From positions 570,672-634,671 of the forward strand of contig NZ_CP051236.1 in assembly GCF_017794765.1 (NCBI RefSeq): 64,000 bases of DNA, in the 5' to 3' direction. The position numbers and the translations under genes are program-made. Under the pieces are notes generated by a model. The model did no database searches. It was not told the origin of the DNA and was given only the letters and a program-made list of their open reading frames with translations. Source of the DNA: Nitratireductor sp. (GTDB lineage Bacteria; Pseudomonadota; Alphaproteobacteria; Rhizobiales; Rhizobiaceae). Positions 19,104-28,853 of this stretch are shown piece after piece (the stretch's first letter is position 1; every line of letters starts with the position of its first letter).

Positions 19104-20242
19104 TGCCTGATCGCTCCTTCCTCGACTGGCCATTCTTCGAACAGCGCCACCGCGACTGGGCCGAAGAACTCGACACATGGTGCGCCAAGACCCTCCCCGT
19201 CGACCACGGCGACGTGGACGCTGCCTGCCGCGACCTTGTCGCCCGGCTGGGCGAAGCCGGCTTTCTGAAACCCACCGCGCTCGACACCGCCAATCCCGGC
19301 CCGCTCGACGTGCGCACGCTGTGCCTGACGCGCGAAACGCTGGCCCGCCATGACGGTCTGGCCGATTTCGCCTTTGCGATGCAGGGGCTCGGCACCGGCG
19401 CGATCAGCCTGTTCGGCACGCCGGAGCAGCAGCAATGGCTCGACAGGACCCGCGCCGGCAAGGCGATTTCGGCCTTCGCCCTTTCCGAGCCGCGCTCGGG
19501 CTCTGATGTCGCCAATATGGACATGACCGCCACCCGCGATGGCGACGATTATGTGCTTTCGGGCGAAAAGACCTGGATCTCAAATGGCGGCATCGCCGAT
19601 CTCTACACGGTCTTTGCCCGCACCGGCGAAGCGCCGGGCGCCAAAGGCATCTCCGCCTTCCTCGTCCCTGCGGATACGCCGGGATTGGAGGTCGCAGAAC
19701 GTCTGCACGTGATTGCCCCGCATCCGCTGGCGCGGCTTTCCTTCAATGATGTCCGCGTGCCTGCCTCCGCACTGATCGGCAAGCCGGGCGAAGGCTTCAG
19801 GATTGCCATGTCGGTGCTCGACGTGTTCCGCTCCACCGTGGGTGCGGCCGCACTCGGCTTCGCACGCCGCGCACTGGATGAGACGCTGGACCGCGCAGGC
19901 AACCGCGAGCTTTTCGGCGCACCGCTTTTTGATCTGCAGATGGTGCAGGGGCATCTGGCTGACATGGCGCTTGATGTGGATGCCGCGGCTCTCCTCGTTT
20001 ACCGCGCCGCATGGACCAAGGATATGGGCGCGCCACGCGTAACCCGCGAGGCAGCCATGGCGAAACTCTTCGCCACCGACCGGGCGCAGCAGGTCATCGA
20101 CAGGGCGGTGCAGATTCATGGCGGTGACGGCGTGCGCCGCGGACATATCGTGGAGAGCCTTTACCGGGAGATCAGGGCGCTCCGCATTTATGAGGGCGCA
20201 TCAGACGTCCAGAAAGTCGTCATTGCACGGCAGATAAAATGA
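19103..20242 (+). CDS. acyl-CoA dehydrogenase family protein
   Basis: FAD-dependent dehydrogenase of 379 residues. The substrate and flavin motif [18 protein letters not shown] is near residue 130, followed by [15 protein letters not shown]; the C-terminal [20 protein letters not shown] is the second family signature. The ATG at 19103 overlaps the hydratase stop as TGATG. It likely introduces a double bond into an alicyclic CoA ester downstream of the dearomatising step. Electrons would go to electron-transferring flavoprotein, which is not encoded in the window. Confidence 0.92.
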
Positions 20243-20252
20243 GGGTGAACAC

Positions 20253-21872
20253 ATGCTCGGACCGACGGGTCACACAGACACATTTGCGCGGGACAACCTC
20301 CCGCCCGTGGATCAATGGCCGGAATTCCTGCTCGATGGTTTTGAATACCCCGACTATCTGAATGCCGGCGTCGAACTGACCGACCGCATGGTCGAGCGTG
20401 GTTTTGGCGACCGCGTGGCGCTGATCGGCAATGGCCGCCGCCGCACCTACAAGGAGCTGGCCGACTGGACGAGCCGCCTCGCCCACGCGCTGGTCGAGGA
20501 TTACGGCGTCAAGCCGGGCAACCGCATCCTGATCCGCTCGGCCAACAACCCGGCCATGGTGGCGTGCTGGCTGGCCGCGACCAAGGCCGGTGCGGTCGTC
20601 GTCAACACCATGCCCATGCTGCGCGCCGGCGAACTCGCGAAGATTGTCGACAAGGCGGAGATCGGCCTTGCCCTGTGCGACACACGCATCAAGGACGAGC
20701 TCGTTGCCTGCGCCAAGGACAGTAAATTCCTCAAGAAAGTCGTCGGCTTCGACGGCACCGCCAATTTCGACGCCGAGCTCGACCGCATCGCCCTCGACAA
20801 GCCGGTCAGGTTCGACGCCGTCAAGACAGGCCGTGACGATGTCGCGCTTCTGGGTTTCACCTCCGGCACCACTGGAACGCCCAAGGCGACCATGCATTTC
20901 CACCGCGATCTGCTGATCATCGCCGATGCCTATGCAAAGGAAGTGCTGCAGGTCACACCCGAGGACGTGTTCGTCGGCTCGCCACCGCTCGCCTTCACCT
21001 TCGGGCTTGGCGGTCTGGCGATCTTCCCGCTTCGTTTTGGCGCGACGGCGACGCTGCTTGAAAGCGCCACCCCGCCCAACATGATCGAGATCATCGAAAA
21101 ATACCGTGCGACAGTGAGCTTCACCGCTCCCACCGCCTATCGCGCCATGATGGCAGCGATGGATGAGGGCGCGGATCTCTCCTCTCTGCGTGTTGCCGTG
21201 TCGGCGGGCGAGACCCTGCCTGGCCCCGTGTTCGAGGCGTGGACGCAAAAGACCGGCAAACCGATCCTCGACGGCATTGGCGCCACCGAGATGCTGCATA
21301 TCTTCATCTCCAACCGTTTCGATGATCGTCATCCCGCCACCACGGGCCGCCCGGTGACCGGCTATGAAGCGCGCATCGTGGACGAAGACATGAACGAACT
21401 GCCGCGCGGCGAGACCGGGCGTCTGGCCGTGCGTGGCCCGACCGGCTGCCGCTATCTCGCCGACGAACGGCAGAAGGAGTATGTCCGTGACGGCTGGAAC
21501 CTGACGGGGGACAGCTTCTATCAGGATGAGGACGGCCACTTCCATTTCGCCGCCCGCTCTGACGACATGATCGTTTCCGCCGGTTACAACATCGCCGGTC
21601 CCGAGGTGGAAGCGGCATTGCTTGCCCATGCCGACGTCATGGAATGCGCCGTCATCGGTGCTGCAAGCGAGGAGCGCGGACAGATCGTCGAAGCCCATGT
21701 GGTTCTGGCCGAAGGGGTCGCGCGCGACGAGCTGACGGTGAAACGCCTTCAGGACCACGTTAAGGCGACCATCGCACCGTACAAATATCCGCGTTCCATC
21801 AAGTTTCTGGACGCCCTTCCGAAAACCGAAACGGGCAAGATCCAGCGTTTCCGCCTGCGGGAGAAGAATTGA
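20253..21872 (+). CDS. benzoate-CoA ligase family protein, probable 2-aminobenzoate-CoA ligase
   Basis: Adenylate-forming enzyme of 539 residues. The AMP-binding motif [19 protein letters not shown] is near residue 208, [12 protein letters not shown] near 341 and the hinge region [18 protein letters not shown] near 437. The catalytic Lys near the C-terminus is in [11 protein letters not shown]. The wording fits benzoate/aminobenzoate CoA ligases. With the neighbouring monooxygenase/reductase it should activate anthranilate to 2-aminobenzoyl-CoA. It starts ten bases after the dehydrogenase stop, with GAGGGTG upstream. Confidence 0.92.
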   Translation: MLGPTGHTDTFARDNLPPVDQWPEFLLDGFEYPDYLNAGVELTDRMVERGFGDRVALIGNGRRRTYKELADWTSRLAHALVEDYGVKPGNRILIRSANNPAMVACWLAATKAGAVVVNTMPMLRAGELAKIVDKAEIGLALCDTRIKDELVACAKDSKFLKKVVGFDGTANFDAELDRIALDKPVRFDAVKTGRDDVALLGFTSGTTGTPKATMHFHRDLLIIADAYAKEVLQVTPEDVFVGSPPLAFTFGLGGLAIFPLRFGATATLLESATPPNMIEIIEKYRATVSFTAPTAYRAMMAAMDEGADLSSLRVAVSAGETLPGPVFEAWTQKTGKPILDGIGATEMLHIFISNRFDDRHPATTGRPVTGYEARIVDEDMNELPRGETGRLAVRGPTGCRYLADERQKEYVRDGWNLTGDSFYQDEDGHFHFAARSDDMIVSAGYNIAGPEVEAALLAHADVMECAVIGAASEERGQIVEAHVVLAEGVARDELTVKRLQDHVKATIAPYKYPRSIKFLDALPKTETGKIQRFRLREKN

Positions 21873-21874
21873 CC

Positions 21875-22708
21875 ATGGCAAGCCAGCCGGAGCTCGACGA
21901 CGACAGGGCAGCGGACATCAAACCGCCCATGTCCTATAGCGACTATCTGCATCTGGAAAAAATCCTCGATGCGCAGGAACCCCTGTCTGAAGCGCGTGAT
22001 GAGCTGCTGTTCATCATCCAGCACCAGACCTCCGAGCTCTGGATGAAACTCGCCATCACCGAGATCCGCTCCGCACGCGCGGCCATCGCCGAAGACCGCC
22101 TGCGCCCGGCCTTCAAGATGCTGACCCGCGTGGCGCGCATTTTCGAACAGTTGAACAGTGCGTGGGACGTTCTGCGCACCATGACGCCAAGCGAATACTC
22201 CACCTTCCGCGATGCGCTCGGCCAATCCTCGGGCTTCCAGTCCTGGCAATACCGTTCCATCGAGTTCCTGGCCGGCAACCGCAATCTGGCAATGCTCAAA
22301 CCGCATTCCGACCTGCCGCAGATCACCGCACGGCTTGAAGAAATTCTGGCCGAGCCCAGCCTCTATGACGAGGCGCTGCAGCTTCTGGCGCGCAACGGTT
22401 TCGACATTGGCCCCGATGCGGAGCGCACGAGCTGGCGTGAGAAGCGCGAGTCCAATGAACAGGTTCAGGCCGCATGGAAGGCGGTCTATGCGCGGCCCGA
22501 TGCACATTGGGCGCTATACGAGCTGGCCGAAAAACTGATTGATTTCGAAGACTATTTCCGCCGCTGGCGCTTCAACCACGTGACCACCGTCGAACGGATC
22601 ATCGGGCTGAAACGGGGCACCGGCGGCACATCCGGCGTTTCCTACTTGCGCAAGATGCTGGATGTGGAACTATTCCCCGAGCTCTGGCGGGTCCGAACGG
22701 ACATGTAA
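21875..22708 (+). CDS. kynA: tryptophan 2,3-dioxygenase
   Basis: Heme dioxygenase of 277 residues that opens the indole ring of L-tryptophan to N-formylkynurenine. Signature blocks are [25 protein letters not shown] (distal histidine), [15 protein letters not shown] and [15 protein letters not shown] (C-terminal substrate loop). It starts three bases after the CoA ligase stop; a TTG two codons earlier is an alternative start. Its presence shows that the operon's anthranilate comes at least partly from tryptophan. Kynureninase, needed to release anthranilate, is not in this window. Confidence 0.96.
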   Translation: MASQPELDDDRAADIKPPMSYSDYLHLEKILDAQEPLSEARDELLFIIQHQTSELWMKLAITEIRSARAAIAEDRLRPAFKMLTRVARIFEQLNSAWDVLRTMTPSEYSTFRDALGQSSGFQSWQYRSIEFLAGNRNLAMLKPHSDLPQITARLEEILAEPSLYDEALQLLARNGFDIGPDAERTSWREKRESNEQVQAAWKAVYARPDAHWALYELAEKLIDFEDYFRRWRFNHVTTVERIIGLKRGTGGTSGVSYLRKMLDVELFPELWRVRTDM

Positions 22709-22774
22709 CCGGGCACGGGTAACAAAGCCGCAGGTTGCGGCGTCAATGACAAGGGAACGATTGGGAGACTACGC

Positions 22775-23911
22775 ATGAGAAAGCTACTTGCAGCAAGCCT
22801 GCTTGCCCTTTCGGCAAGCGTCGCCGGAAATGCCTTTGCCGAACCGATCAAGATCGGCATGATCACCACGCTTTCGGGCGGCGGCGCAGGCCTTGGCATT
22901 GATGCCCGCGACGGTTTCATGCTCGCCATCGAGCAGTCCGGCAACAAGGAAGTCGATGTCGTTATTGAAGACGACGCCCAGAAGCCGGAACTTGCAGTCC
23001 AGATCGCTGACAAGATGATCCAGAGCGACAAGGTGGACCTGATGACAGGCATCATCTGGTCGAACCTCGCCATGGCGGTCGTGCCATCGGCGACGGCGCA
23101 GGATGTGATCTATCTGTCGGTCAATGCCGGTCCCTCGGCGCTGGCAGGCGCCGGGTGCAGCCCGAACTATTTCAACGTCGCCTATCAGAACGACAATTTC
23201 CACGAGGCGATGGGCGAGGCCGCCAACAAGGACTACAAGAAGACCTTCATCATGGCGCCCAACTATCCGGCCGGCAAGGATTCGCTGACCGGCTTCAAGC
23301 GCTTCTATAAAGGCGAGCTGGCGGGTGAGGTCTACACCAAGCTCGGGCAGACGGACTATGCCGCCGAGATCGCCCAGATCCGCGCTTCGGGTGCCGATTC
23401 GGTGTTCATCTTCCTGCCAGGCGGCATGGGTATCGCATTCACCAAACAGTATGCCCAGTCGGGCGTCGGCCTCCCGCTGCTTGGACCGGCTTTCTCCTTC
23501 AGCCAGGATGTGCTGCCGGCCATTGGTGATGCGGCACTTGGGGTGAAGAATACCGCTTCCTGGGCGTATGATCTCGACAACGAAGCCAACAAAGCCTTCG
23601 TCGAGGGCTTCAGGGAAGCCTATGGCCGCCTGCCCTCCGTCTATGCCGCGCAGGGCTATGACACGGCAAACCTCATCCTTTCTGCCGCCGAAAAGGCAAG
23701 CGTGAAGGATAAGGACGCCTTCCGCGCGGCGCTGAAGGAGGCGGATTTCGATTCCGTTCGCGGCAAGTTCTCCTTCAACACCAACAACCACCCGATCCAG
23801 GATTTCTATGTCCGCGAGGTGGTGAAGGACGGCGACACGCTGACAAACAAGATCGTTGCCACCGCATTCACCGACCACAAGGACGCCTACGCGGCCGAGT
23901 GCAAGATGTAG
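22775..23911 (+). CDS. branched-chain-amino-acid-type ABC transporter, substrate-binding protein
   Basis: Periplasmic binding protein of 378 residues with a signal peptide (ending AGNAFAEP). It is a type I fold of the LivJ family: IKIGMITTLSGGGAGLG at the mature N-terminus, DDAQKPELAVQIADKMI near 70, and paired Cys near residues 128 and 376. It is preceded by GGGAG and by a small GCCGCA/TGCGGC hairpin at 22727-22741. Clustered with anthranilate genes, it most likely binds an aromatic acid, kynurenine or tryptophan rather than leucine. Ligand specificity cannot be read from sequence. Confidence 0.92.
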   Translation: MRKLLAASLLALSASVAGNAFAEPIKIGMITTLSGGGAGLGIDARDGFMLAIEQSGNKEVDVVIEDDAQKPELAVQIADKMIQSDKVDLMTGIIWSNLAMAVVPSATAQDVIYLSVNAGPSALAGAGCSPNYFNVAYQNDNFHEAMGEAANKDYKKTFIMAPNYPAGKDSLTGFKRFYKGELAGEVYTKLGQTDYAAEIAQIRASGADSVFIFLPGGMGIAFTKQYAQSGVGLPLLGPAFSFSQDVLPAIGDAALGVKNTASWAYDLDNEANKAFVEGFREAYGRLPSVYAAQGYDTANLILSAAEKASVKDKDAFRAALKEADFDSVRGKFSFNTNNHPIQDFYVREVVKDGDTLTNKIVATAFTDHKDAYAAECKM

Positions 23912-23931
23912 GACAGCCATGCGACATCCCG

Positions 23932-24063
23932 CCCTCGTGGTTCGACAAACTCACCATGAGGGCTGGGGTGGCGTGAGTTCTGCAACATGCACTCCATTTT
24001 TGGCGTGTTTCGCCTGACGCAGCTGTTTCACCCTCATCCTGAGCTTGTCGAAGGGCGAGGGTG
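23932..24063. repeat. pair of REP-like palindromic repeats in opposite orientation
   Basis: Two 31-33 base palindromic units sit in the 199-base gap between the binding-protein and first permease genes. The first (23932-23962) is inverted relative to the second (24031-24063). Both have CCCTCAT...CGAGGG arms around a shared core GAGyTTGTCGA. The arms differ by paired changes (GGT with ACC in one, CCT with AGG in the other), which keeps the hairpin. The second unit recurs exactly at 27924-27956. Such elements are scattered in many alphaproteobacterial genomes and may act as processing or attenuation structures. Confidence 0.85.
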
Positions 24064-24110
24064 AAACGCACCTCAGTCGCCTCAAGTTCAACCCAAACAA
24101 CAGCTGACCC

Positions 24111-25031
24111 GTGTCCCTGACCCTACTCATAGAGCAGATCCTGAATGGCCTTCAGTTCGGCGTGATGCTGTTCCTTATGGCCGCCGGCCTGACGCTGATC
24201 TTCGGCGTCATGGGGCTCATAAACCTTGCGCATGGCTCGCTCTTCATGGTTGGCGCGTTTGCGTGCGCTTCCGTCGCGGCGGCCACCGGTTCCTTCTGGC
24301 TTGGCCTCGTGGCCAGTCTGGCCGCCGCGGCCGCCGCTGGCGCGCTGGTCGAAATCCTCGTCATAAGACGGCTTTACGAACGCGACCATCTCGACCAGGT
24401 GCTCGCCACCTTCGCGCTGATCCTCATCTTCTCGGAAGGCACGCGCTGGGTGTTCGGCTCCTTCCCGCTCTATCTCGACATTCCGCAGCTTCTTTCCGGT
24501 GCCGTGCATCTGCCCGGCGGCGCGCAATATCCGATCTACCGGCTGGCCGTGATCGGCGTCGGCATAGCGGTCGCTGTGGGGCTCTATCTCCTCATCGGCA
24601 AGACGCGGCTCGGCATGCGCATCCGCGCCGGCGAATCCGACCGTGAAATGATCGGCGCACTCGGCATCGACATCGGCACGCTTTACACGCTCGTCTTCGC
24701 GCTGGGGGCGGCCCTTGCCGGTCTGGCCGGTGCCATGGTGGGCGCCCTGCAATCGGTGCAGGTGGGCATGGGCGAGCCGGTGCTGATCCTCGCCTTCGTG
24801 GTCATCGTCATCGGCGGCATCGGCTCCATCAAGGGCGCGCTGGTGGGTTCGATCCTCGTGGGACTGACAGAGACGCTGGGCCGCTTCCTGCTGCCGCATT
24901 TCTTCGGCCTGTTCATGTCCAATTCCGAAGCCGCCACAGTGGGTGCGGCGCTTGCCTCCATGCTGATCTACATCGTCATGGCCCTCATCCTCGCCTTCAG
25001 GCCCCAGGGCCTGTTCGCGGCGAATGCGTGA
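24111..25031 (+). CDS. branched-chain-amino-acid-type ABC transporter permease (LivH family)
   Basis: Inner-membrane permease of 306 residues with about eight hydrophobic helices. The N-terminal LIEQILNGLQFGVMLFLMAA and GVMGLINLAHGSLFMVGAF blocks and the C-terminal IGGIGSIKGALVGSILVGL coupling region are typical of LivH. A GTG at 24111 is the likely start, with only a weak ribosome-binding site, so expression may depend on the upstream gene's transcript. It overlaps or abuts the next permease gene and is separated from the binding-protein gene by palindromic repeats. Confidence 0.92.
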   Translation: MSLTLLIEQILNGLQFGVMLFLMAAGLTLIFGVMGLINLAHGSLFMVGAFACASVAAATGSFWLGLVASLAAAAAAGALVEILVIRRLYERDHLDQVLATFALILIFSEGTRWVFGSFPLYLDIPQLLSGAVHLPGGAQYPIYRLAVIGVGIAVAVGLYLLIGKTRLGMRIRAGESDREMIGALGIDIGTLYTLVFALGAALAGLAGAMVGALQSVQVGMGEPVLILAFVVIVIGGIGSIKGALVGSILVGLTETLGRFLLPHFFGLFMSNSEAATVGAALASMLIYIVMALILAFRPQGLFAANA

Positions 25032-25041
25032 GGGTGCGGTC

Positions 25042-26013
25042 ATGACACGCGAAACATCAATCAGCATCCTCATCGTCGCCGGCCTTCTCGCCGCCGCCTT
25101 CATCGCCCAGGCCATGGGCGAGACCTTTTACATCACGCTGGCGACCCGTATGGCGATCCTCGGCCTTGCCGCCACCGGTCTCAACATCGCGCTCGGCCTT
25201 GGCGGGCTGGTGTCCTTCGGTCACGCCGCCTTCTTCGGCATTGGCGGCTATGCGGCAGGCATTCTGGCCACCCACGCATTCAACAGCGAGCCGCTTCTCT
25301 TCGGCCTGCCCGGCACCAACCAGATGATCGTGATCTGGATCACCGGCGCCATCGCAGCCGCGCTGGTGGCAGTTTTGATCGGCCTGATCTCGCTCAGAAC
25401 CTCCGGCGTGTATTTCATCATGATCACCCTCGCCTTCGCTCAGATGATCTACTATTTCGCGATCTCCTGGCCCGCCTATGGCGGCGAGGATGGCCTGTCG
25501 ATCTATGTGCGCAATGCCTTCCCGGGGACAAACACACTCGCACCGATGAGCTTTTTCCTCATATGCTTCGCGCTTCTGACACTCGGTCTCATCCTCTTCG
25601 CGCTCATGCGCGATTCCCGGTTCGGTGCAGCGCTGCAGGCCGGGCGCCAGAACGAGACACGGCTTGCCGCCGTCGGCATCGGCCCTTTCAGGGTGCGGCT
25701 CGCGGCTTTCGTCATCTCGGCCATGATGACAGCCCTTGCCGGCGCGCTCTTTGCCGATCTCAACCGCTTCGTCAGCCCGTCCATGTTTTCCTGGCACATG
25801 TCGGGTGAACTGATCGTGCTCATCATTCTGGGCGGTGTCGGACGTCTGGCCGGACCACTGGCCGGGGCCATTGTCTATGTCCTCTTCGAGTTCGCGCTTG
25901 GCGGCATCACCGAGCACTGGCAGTTTTTCCTAGGCCTCATCCTTCTGGCGGTGGTGCTGTTTGCCCGCGGTGGTGTGATGGGCCTTCTGGCCGGGAGAGC
26001 ACGTCATGGCTGA
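25042..26013 (+). CDS. branched-chain-amino-acid-type ABC transporter permease (LivM family)
   Basis: Inner-membrane permease of 323 residues with about nine hydrophobic helices. The LATRMAILGLAATGLNIALG and GLVSFGHAAFFGIGGYAAG blocks and ILGGVGRLAGPLAGAIVYVL near the C-terminus are LivM signatures. The ATG at 25042 is preferred to one six codons earlier because GAGGGTG lies 10 bases upstream of it. The stop overlaps the start of the first ATPase gene by eight bases, so the transporter genes are translationally coupled. Confidence 0.92.
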   Translation: MTRETSISILIVAGLLAAAFIAQAMGETFYITLATRMAILGLAATGLNIALGLGGLVSFGHAAFFGIGGYAAGILATHAFNSEPLLFGLPGTNQMIVIWITGAIAAALVAVLIGLISLRTSGVYFIMITLAFAQMIYYFAISWPAYGGEDGLSIYVRNAFPGTNTLAPMSFFLICFALLTLGLILFALMRDSRFGAALQAGRQNETRLAAVGIGPFRVRLAAFVISAMMTALAGALFADLNRFVSPSMFSWHMSGELIVLIILGGVGRLAGPLAGAIVYVLFEFALGGITEHWQFFLGLILLAVVLFARGGVMGLLAGRARHG

Positions 26014-26755
26014 ACCGATCCTCGACATTCGCGACCTGCGCAAAAGCTTCGGAGCGCTGAAAGCCACCGATGGCGTCAGCCTTGACCTGAAACCCGGAGA
26101 GATCCATGCGCTGATCGGACCCAATGGCGCCGGCAAATCGACTCTCATCCACCAGATTGCCGGCTCGCTCCAGCCTGACAGTGGCGAAATCCGCTTCGAA
26201 GGGCGTGATGTGAAGCCACTCGATGTGGCGGCCCGCGCCCGGCTCGGCATGGGCCGCACCTTTCAGGTGTCCTCGCTCGCACCCGAATTTTCAGCTCTGC
26301 GCAATGTGATGCTCGCAGTGCAGGCGCGTCAGGGCTCCAGTTTCCGTTTCTTTAGGCCAGTCATGCATGATCGCAGACTAACGGAACCCGCCAAAGAGGC
26401 GCTCGCCCGTGTCGGCCTCTCCGACCGCGCCGACGTGCCTGCCGCCGAGCTTTCGCACGGCGAACGCCGCCAGCTCGAAATCGCCATTGCGCTGGCGCTC
26501 GGTGCAAAGGCGTTTTTGCTGGATGAGCCGATGGCCGGCATGGGGCCGGAGGGTTCCCAGGCGCTCACAACCTTTCTTGACGGGCTTCGGGCCGAAGCAC
26601 CGATCCTCCTGATCGAGCACGACATGGATGCCGTTTTCGCTCTTGCCGACCGGATTTCCGTCCTCGTCTACGGCCGCATCATCGCCACCGGAACAGTGGA
26701 TGAGATCCGCAATCATCCAGCCGTGCGCGAAGCCTATCTGGGAGAGGGCGCATGA
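26006..26755 (+). CDS. ABC transporter ATP-binding protein (LivG family)
   Basis: Cytosolic ATPase of 249 residues. Walker A is GPNGAGKST near residue 38, the ABC signature is LSHGERRQLEIAIAL near 148, and Walker B is AFLLDEPMAGMG near 170; the switch His follows in LLIEHDMDAVF. The extended segment between Walker A and the signature is characteristic of LivG. It overlaps both the preceding permease gene and, by four bases (ATGA), the following ATPase gene. Confidence 0.94.
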   Translation: MAEPILDIRDLRKSFGALKATDGVSLDLKPGEIHALIGPNGAGKSTLIHQIAGSLQPDSGEIRFEGRDVKPLDVAARARLGMGRTFQVSSLAPEFSALRNVMLAVQARQGSSFRFFRPVMHDRRLTEPAKEALARVGLSDRADVPAAELSHGERRQLEIAIALALGAKAFLLDEPMAGMGPEGSQALTTFLDGLRAEAPILLIEHDMDAVFALADRISVLVYGRIIATGTVDEIRNHPAVREAYLGEGA

Positions 26756-27438
26756 AGCTGCTCGAAATCCGGGATCTGAAAACCTTTTACGGAAAATCTC
26801 AGGCGCTCTTCGGCGTTGACCTTTCGGTCGAAGAGGGCGAGGCAGTCGCTCTTATGGGCCGCAACGGCATGGGCAAGACCACGACCATTCGCTCCGTCTG
26901 CCACCTCTCGCCCGCGCAGTCAGGCAGTATAATTTTTGCCGGCAAAGATATAATGCGCATGAAGCCGCACCGCATTGCCAGGCTGGGCGTGGGGCTGGTG
27001 CCGGAAGGTCGCCGCTGCTTCCCCAATCTGACGGTGGAGGAAAACATCCTCGCCGCCGCACGGCCCGGCAAGTGGACGCTTGACGGCGTGAACACACTCT
27101 TTCCGCGCCTGGCCGAGCGGCGCGACCAGTATGCGAGCACGCTCTCGGGTGGCGAACAGCAGATGCTTGCCATCGGCCGGGCGCTCGCCACCAATCCGCG
27201 CCTCCTCATTCTCGACGAAGCGACCGAGGGTCTCGCCCCGGTGATCCGGCAGGACATCTGGCGCGCCATCCGCACCATCCGGACGGAAGGCCAGTCGATC
27301 CTGATCGTCGACAAGACGCTGAGCGAGCTTCTGCCCGTGGCGGATCGCTGCGTCATTCTCGAAAAAGGCCGCACCGCATGGACCGGTGCGCCCTCAGCAC
27401 TCACGGACGAGATCCAGGAGCGCTTTCTCGGCGTGTGA
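26752..27438 (+). CDS. ABC transporter ATP-binding protein (LivF family)
   Basis: Second ATPase of the importer, 228 residues. Walker A is GRNGMGKTT near residue 37, the signature LSGGEQQMLAIGRAL near 132 and Walker B LLILDEATEGLAP near 155. The switch residue is Asp in LIVDKTLSELL rather than the usual His of LIVEQN in LivF proteins; hydrolysis may therefore be tuned differently. It pairs with LivG to drive the heteromeric permease. RidA follows 34 bases downstream. Confidence 0.92.
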   Translation: MKLLEIRDLKTFYGKSQALFGVDLSVEEGEAVALMGRNGMGKTTTIRSVCHLSPAQSGSIIFAGKDIMRMKPHRIARLGVGLVPEGRRCFPNLTVEENILAAARPGKWTLDGVNTLFPRLAERRDQYASTLSGGEQQMLAIGRALATNPRLLILDEATEGLAPVIRQDIWRAIRTIRTEGQSILIVDKTLSELLPVADRCVILEKGRTAWTGAPSALTDEIQERFLGV

Positions 27439-27472
27439 CCACGCCCTTGTTCTAAAGCATAAAGGAAATAGC

Positions 27473-27880
27473 ATGACTGTCCCGCTTCACCAGATTCTCC
27501 AGCCTGAGAACTGGGTCCCCGCCAAGGGGTATTCCAATGGAGTGATCGCAAAGGGCCGCACCGTCTTCCTCGGCGGCCAGATCGGCTGGAACAGCGAGCA
27601 GGTGTTCGAGACCGACGATTTCATCGGCCAGGTCAGGCAAGCGCTGGAGAACATCGTAACACTTCTGAAGGAAGCCGGCGCCGGTCCCGAACATGTGGTT
27701 CGGCTCACCTGGTTCATCACCGACAAGCAGGCCTACGCCACCCGCCTGCGCGAACTGGGCGAAGCCTACCGCGCCACCATGGGACGCAACTTCCCGCCCA
27801 TGAGCGTGGTGCAGGTGACGGCCTTGATCGAGGACGAGGCGAAGGTGGAGATCGAGGCGACCGCCGTTCTGCCGGAGTAG
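27473..27880 (+). CDS. RidA family protein (enamine/imine deaminase)
   Basis: Small trimeric deaminase-type protein of 135 residues. The YSNGVIAKGRTVFLGGQIGW block and the C-terminal PPMSVVQVTALIEDEAKVEIEA block are the RidA/YjgF signatures; the conserved Arg of the imine-binding site, usually in a (R/K)P-x-R-x3 context, is not evident, and the segment reads MGRNFPPMS. An AAAGGAA ribosome-binding site supports the ATG at 27473. As the last gene of the anthranilate/ABC cluster it may hydrolyse the enamine group of 2-amino-5-oxocyclohex-1-ene-carboxyl-CoA or a related intermediate; that is inference from chemistry. Confidence 0.9.
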   Translation: MTVPLHQILQPENWVPAKGYSNGVIAKGRTVFLGGQIGWNSEQVFETDDFIGQVRQALENIVTLLKEAGAGPEHVVRLTWFITDKQAYATRLRELGEAYRATMGRNFPPMSVVQVTALIEDEAKVEIEATAVLPE

Positions 27881-27923
27881 TCGAACGGCGCTCAGCGCTA
27901 TGACTTTCCTCAGGAGCCAGGCG

Positions 27924-27956
27924 CCCTCATCCTGAGCTTGTCGAAGGGCGAGGGTG
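27924..27956. repeat. REP-like palindromic repeat, exact copy of the one at 24031-24063
   Basis: The 33 bases are identical to 24031-24063, with CCCTCAT and CGAGGGTG arms around GAGCTTGTCGA. It lies in the gap between the RidA gene and the convergent sitD gene, so it may serve as a two-way transcript end. There is no U-run. Confidence 0.85.
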
Positions 27957-27977
27957 CTTGGCTTCACACCGGAGGAG

Positions 27978-28853
27978 TTATCCCCCCACGCCCAGTTCAC
28001 CGCCGTCCACCTTCCGCGCGGCATCTTCCCGCGCATTGCGGCGCAGCGTGTAGACGAACGCCGCCACGAACAGTCCCGTCATCAAAAGCACGATCGTCGG
28101 CGCCGGCGCGCTATCGAGAAAGAAGCTGAGATAGACGCCGAAGAACGACGAGAACAGCGCCACCGCGAGGCTGACCAGCAGCATCCTGTCGAAACGCCTG
28201 ACCAGCAGGAAGGCCACGGCCCCGGGCCCGATCAGAAGCGCGATCGCGAGGATGATGCCCACCGCCGTCAGTGCCGCGACGATGGTGAGCGACAGGATCG
28301 CGAGAAGCCCGTAATGCAACACCCGCACCGGCAGGCCTATGGCTCTGGCGTGCTGCGCGTCAAATGCGTTCAGCAACAGATCCCGGCGAAACAGCATGAT
28401 CGCCACGCAAACGAAGAGCGCGATGATCCCCGTTTGCGCGATGTCTCCCCACGTGACGCCCAGCATGTCGCCGAACAGGATATGGTCCAGATGCACCTCG
28501 GTCTGGATCTTTGTATAGAGCAGCAGACCGAGACCAAACATGCCGGAGAAGACCACCCCCATGATCGTGTCTTCCTTCACCCGGCTGTTCTCCTTCAGGT
28601 ATCCGATGCCCACCACACAGGTCATGCCCGCCACGAATGCGCCGAGCGCCAATGGTATGCCGATGATATAGGCGATCACCACACCCGGCAGCACCGCGTG
28701 GCTCACGGCATCGCCCATCAGCGACCAGCCTTTGAGAATGAGAAAGCAGGAAAGCAGCGCCATGGGCGCGGCGATCAGCACCGAGATGATGAAGGCCTGC
28801 TGCATGAACGGGAAACCGAAAGGCAGCATCAGCGTGTCGAAAAAGCTGTTCAT
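27978..28853 (-). CDS. sitD: manganese/iron ABC transporter permease SitD
   Basis: Inner-membrane permease of 291 residues from the ABC-3 (metal) family, with about eight helices. Recognisable blocks are LLSCFLILKGWSLMGDAVSHAVLPG near residue 35 and SLTIVAALTAVGIILAIALLIGPGA near 190. The C-terminal tail after residue 270 is charged and cytosolic. Its start overlaps the end of sitC by four bases. Two homologous permeases in tandem are the rule for sitABCD operons. Confidence 0.93.
   Translation of the reverse strand: MNSFFDTLMLPFGFPFMQQAFIISVLIAAPMALLSCFLILKGWSLMGDAVSHAVLPGVVIAYIIGIPLALGAFVAGMTCVVGIGYLKENSRVKEDTIMGVVFSGMFGLGLLLYTKIQTEVHLDHILFGDMLGVTWGDIAQTGIIALFVCVAIMLFRRDLLLNAFDAQHARAIGLPVRVLHYGLLAILSLTIVAALTAVGIILAIALLIGPGAVAFLLVRRFDRMLLVSLAVALFSSFFGVYLSFFLDSAPAPTIVLLMTGLFVAAFVYTLRRNAREDAARKVDGGELGVGG

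Noticed and set aside
20220..21881. A 553-codon minus-strand frame over the CoA ligase gene
   Set aside because: Antisense to a clear adenylate-forming enzyme with all motifs; the translation shows no domain.
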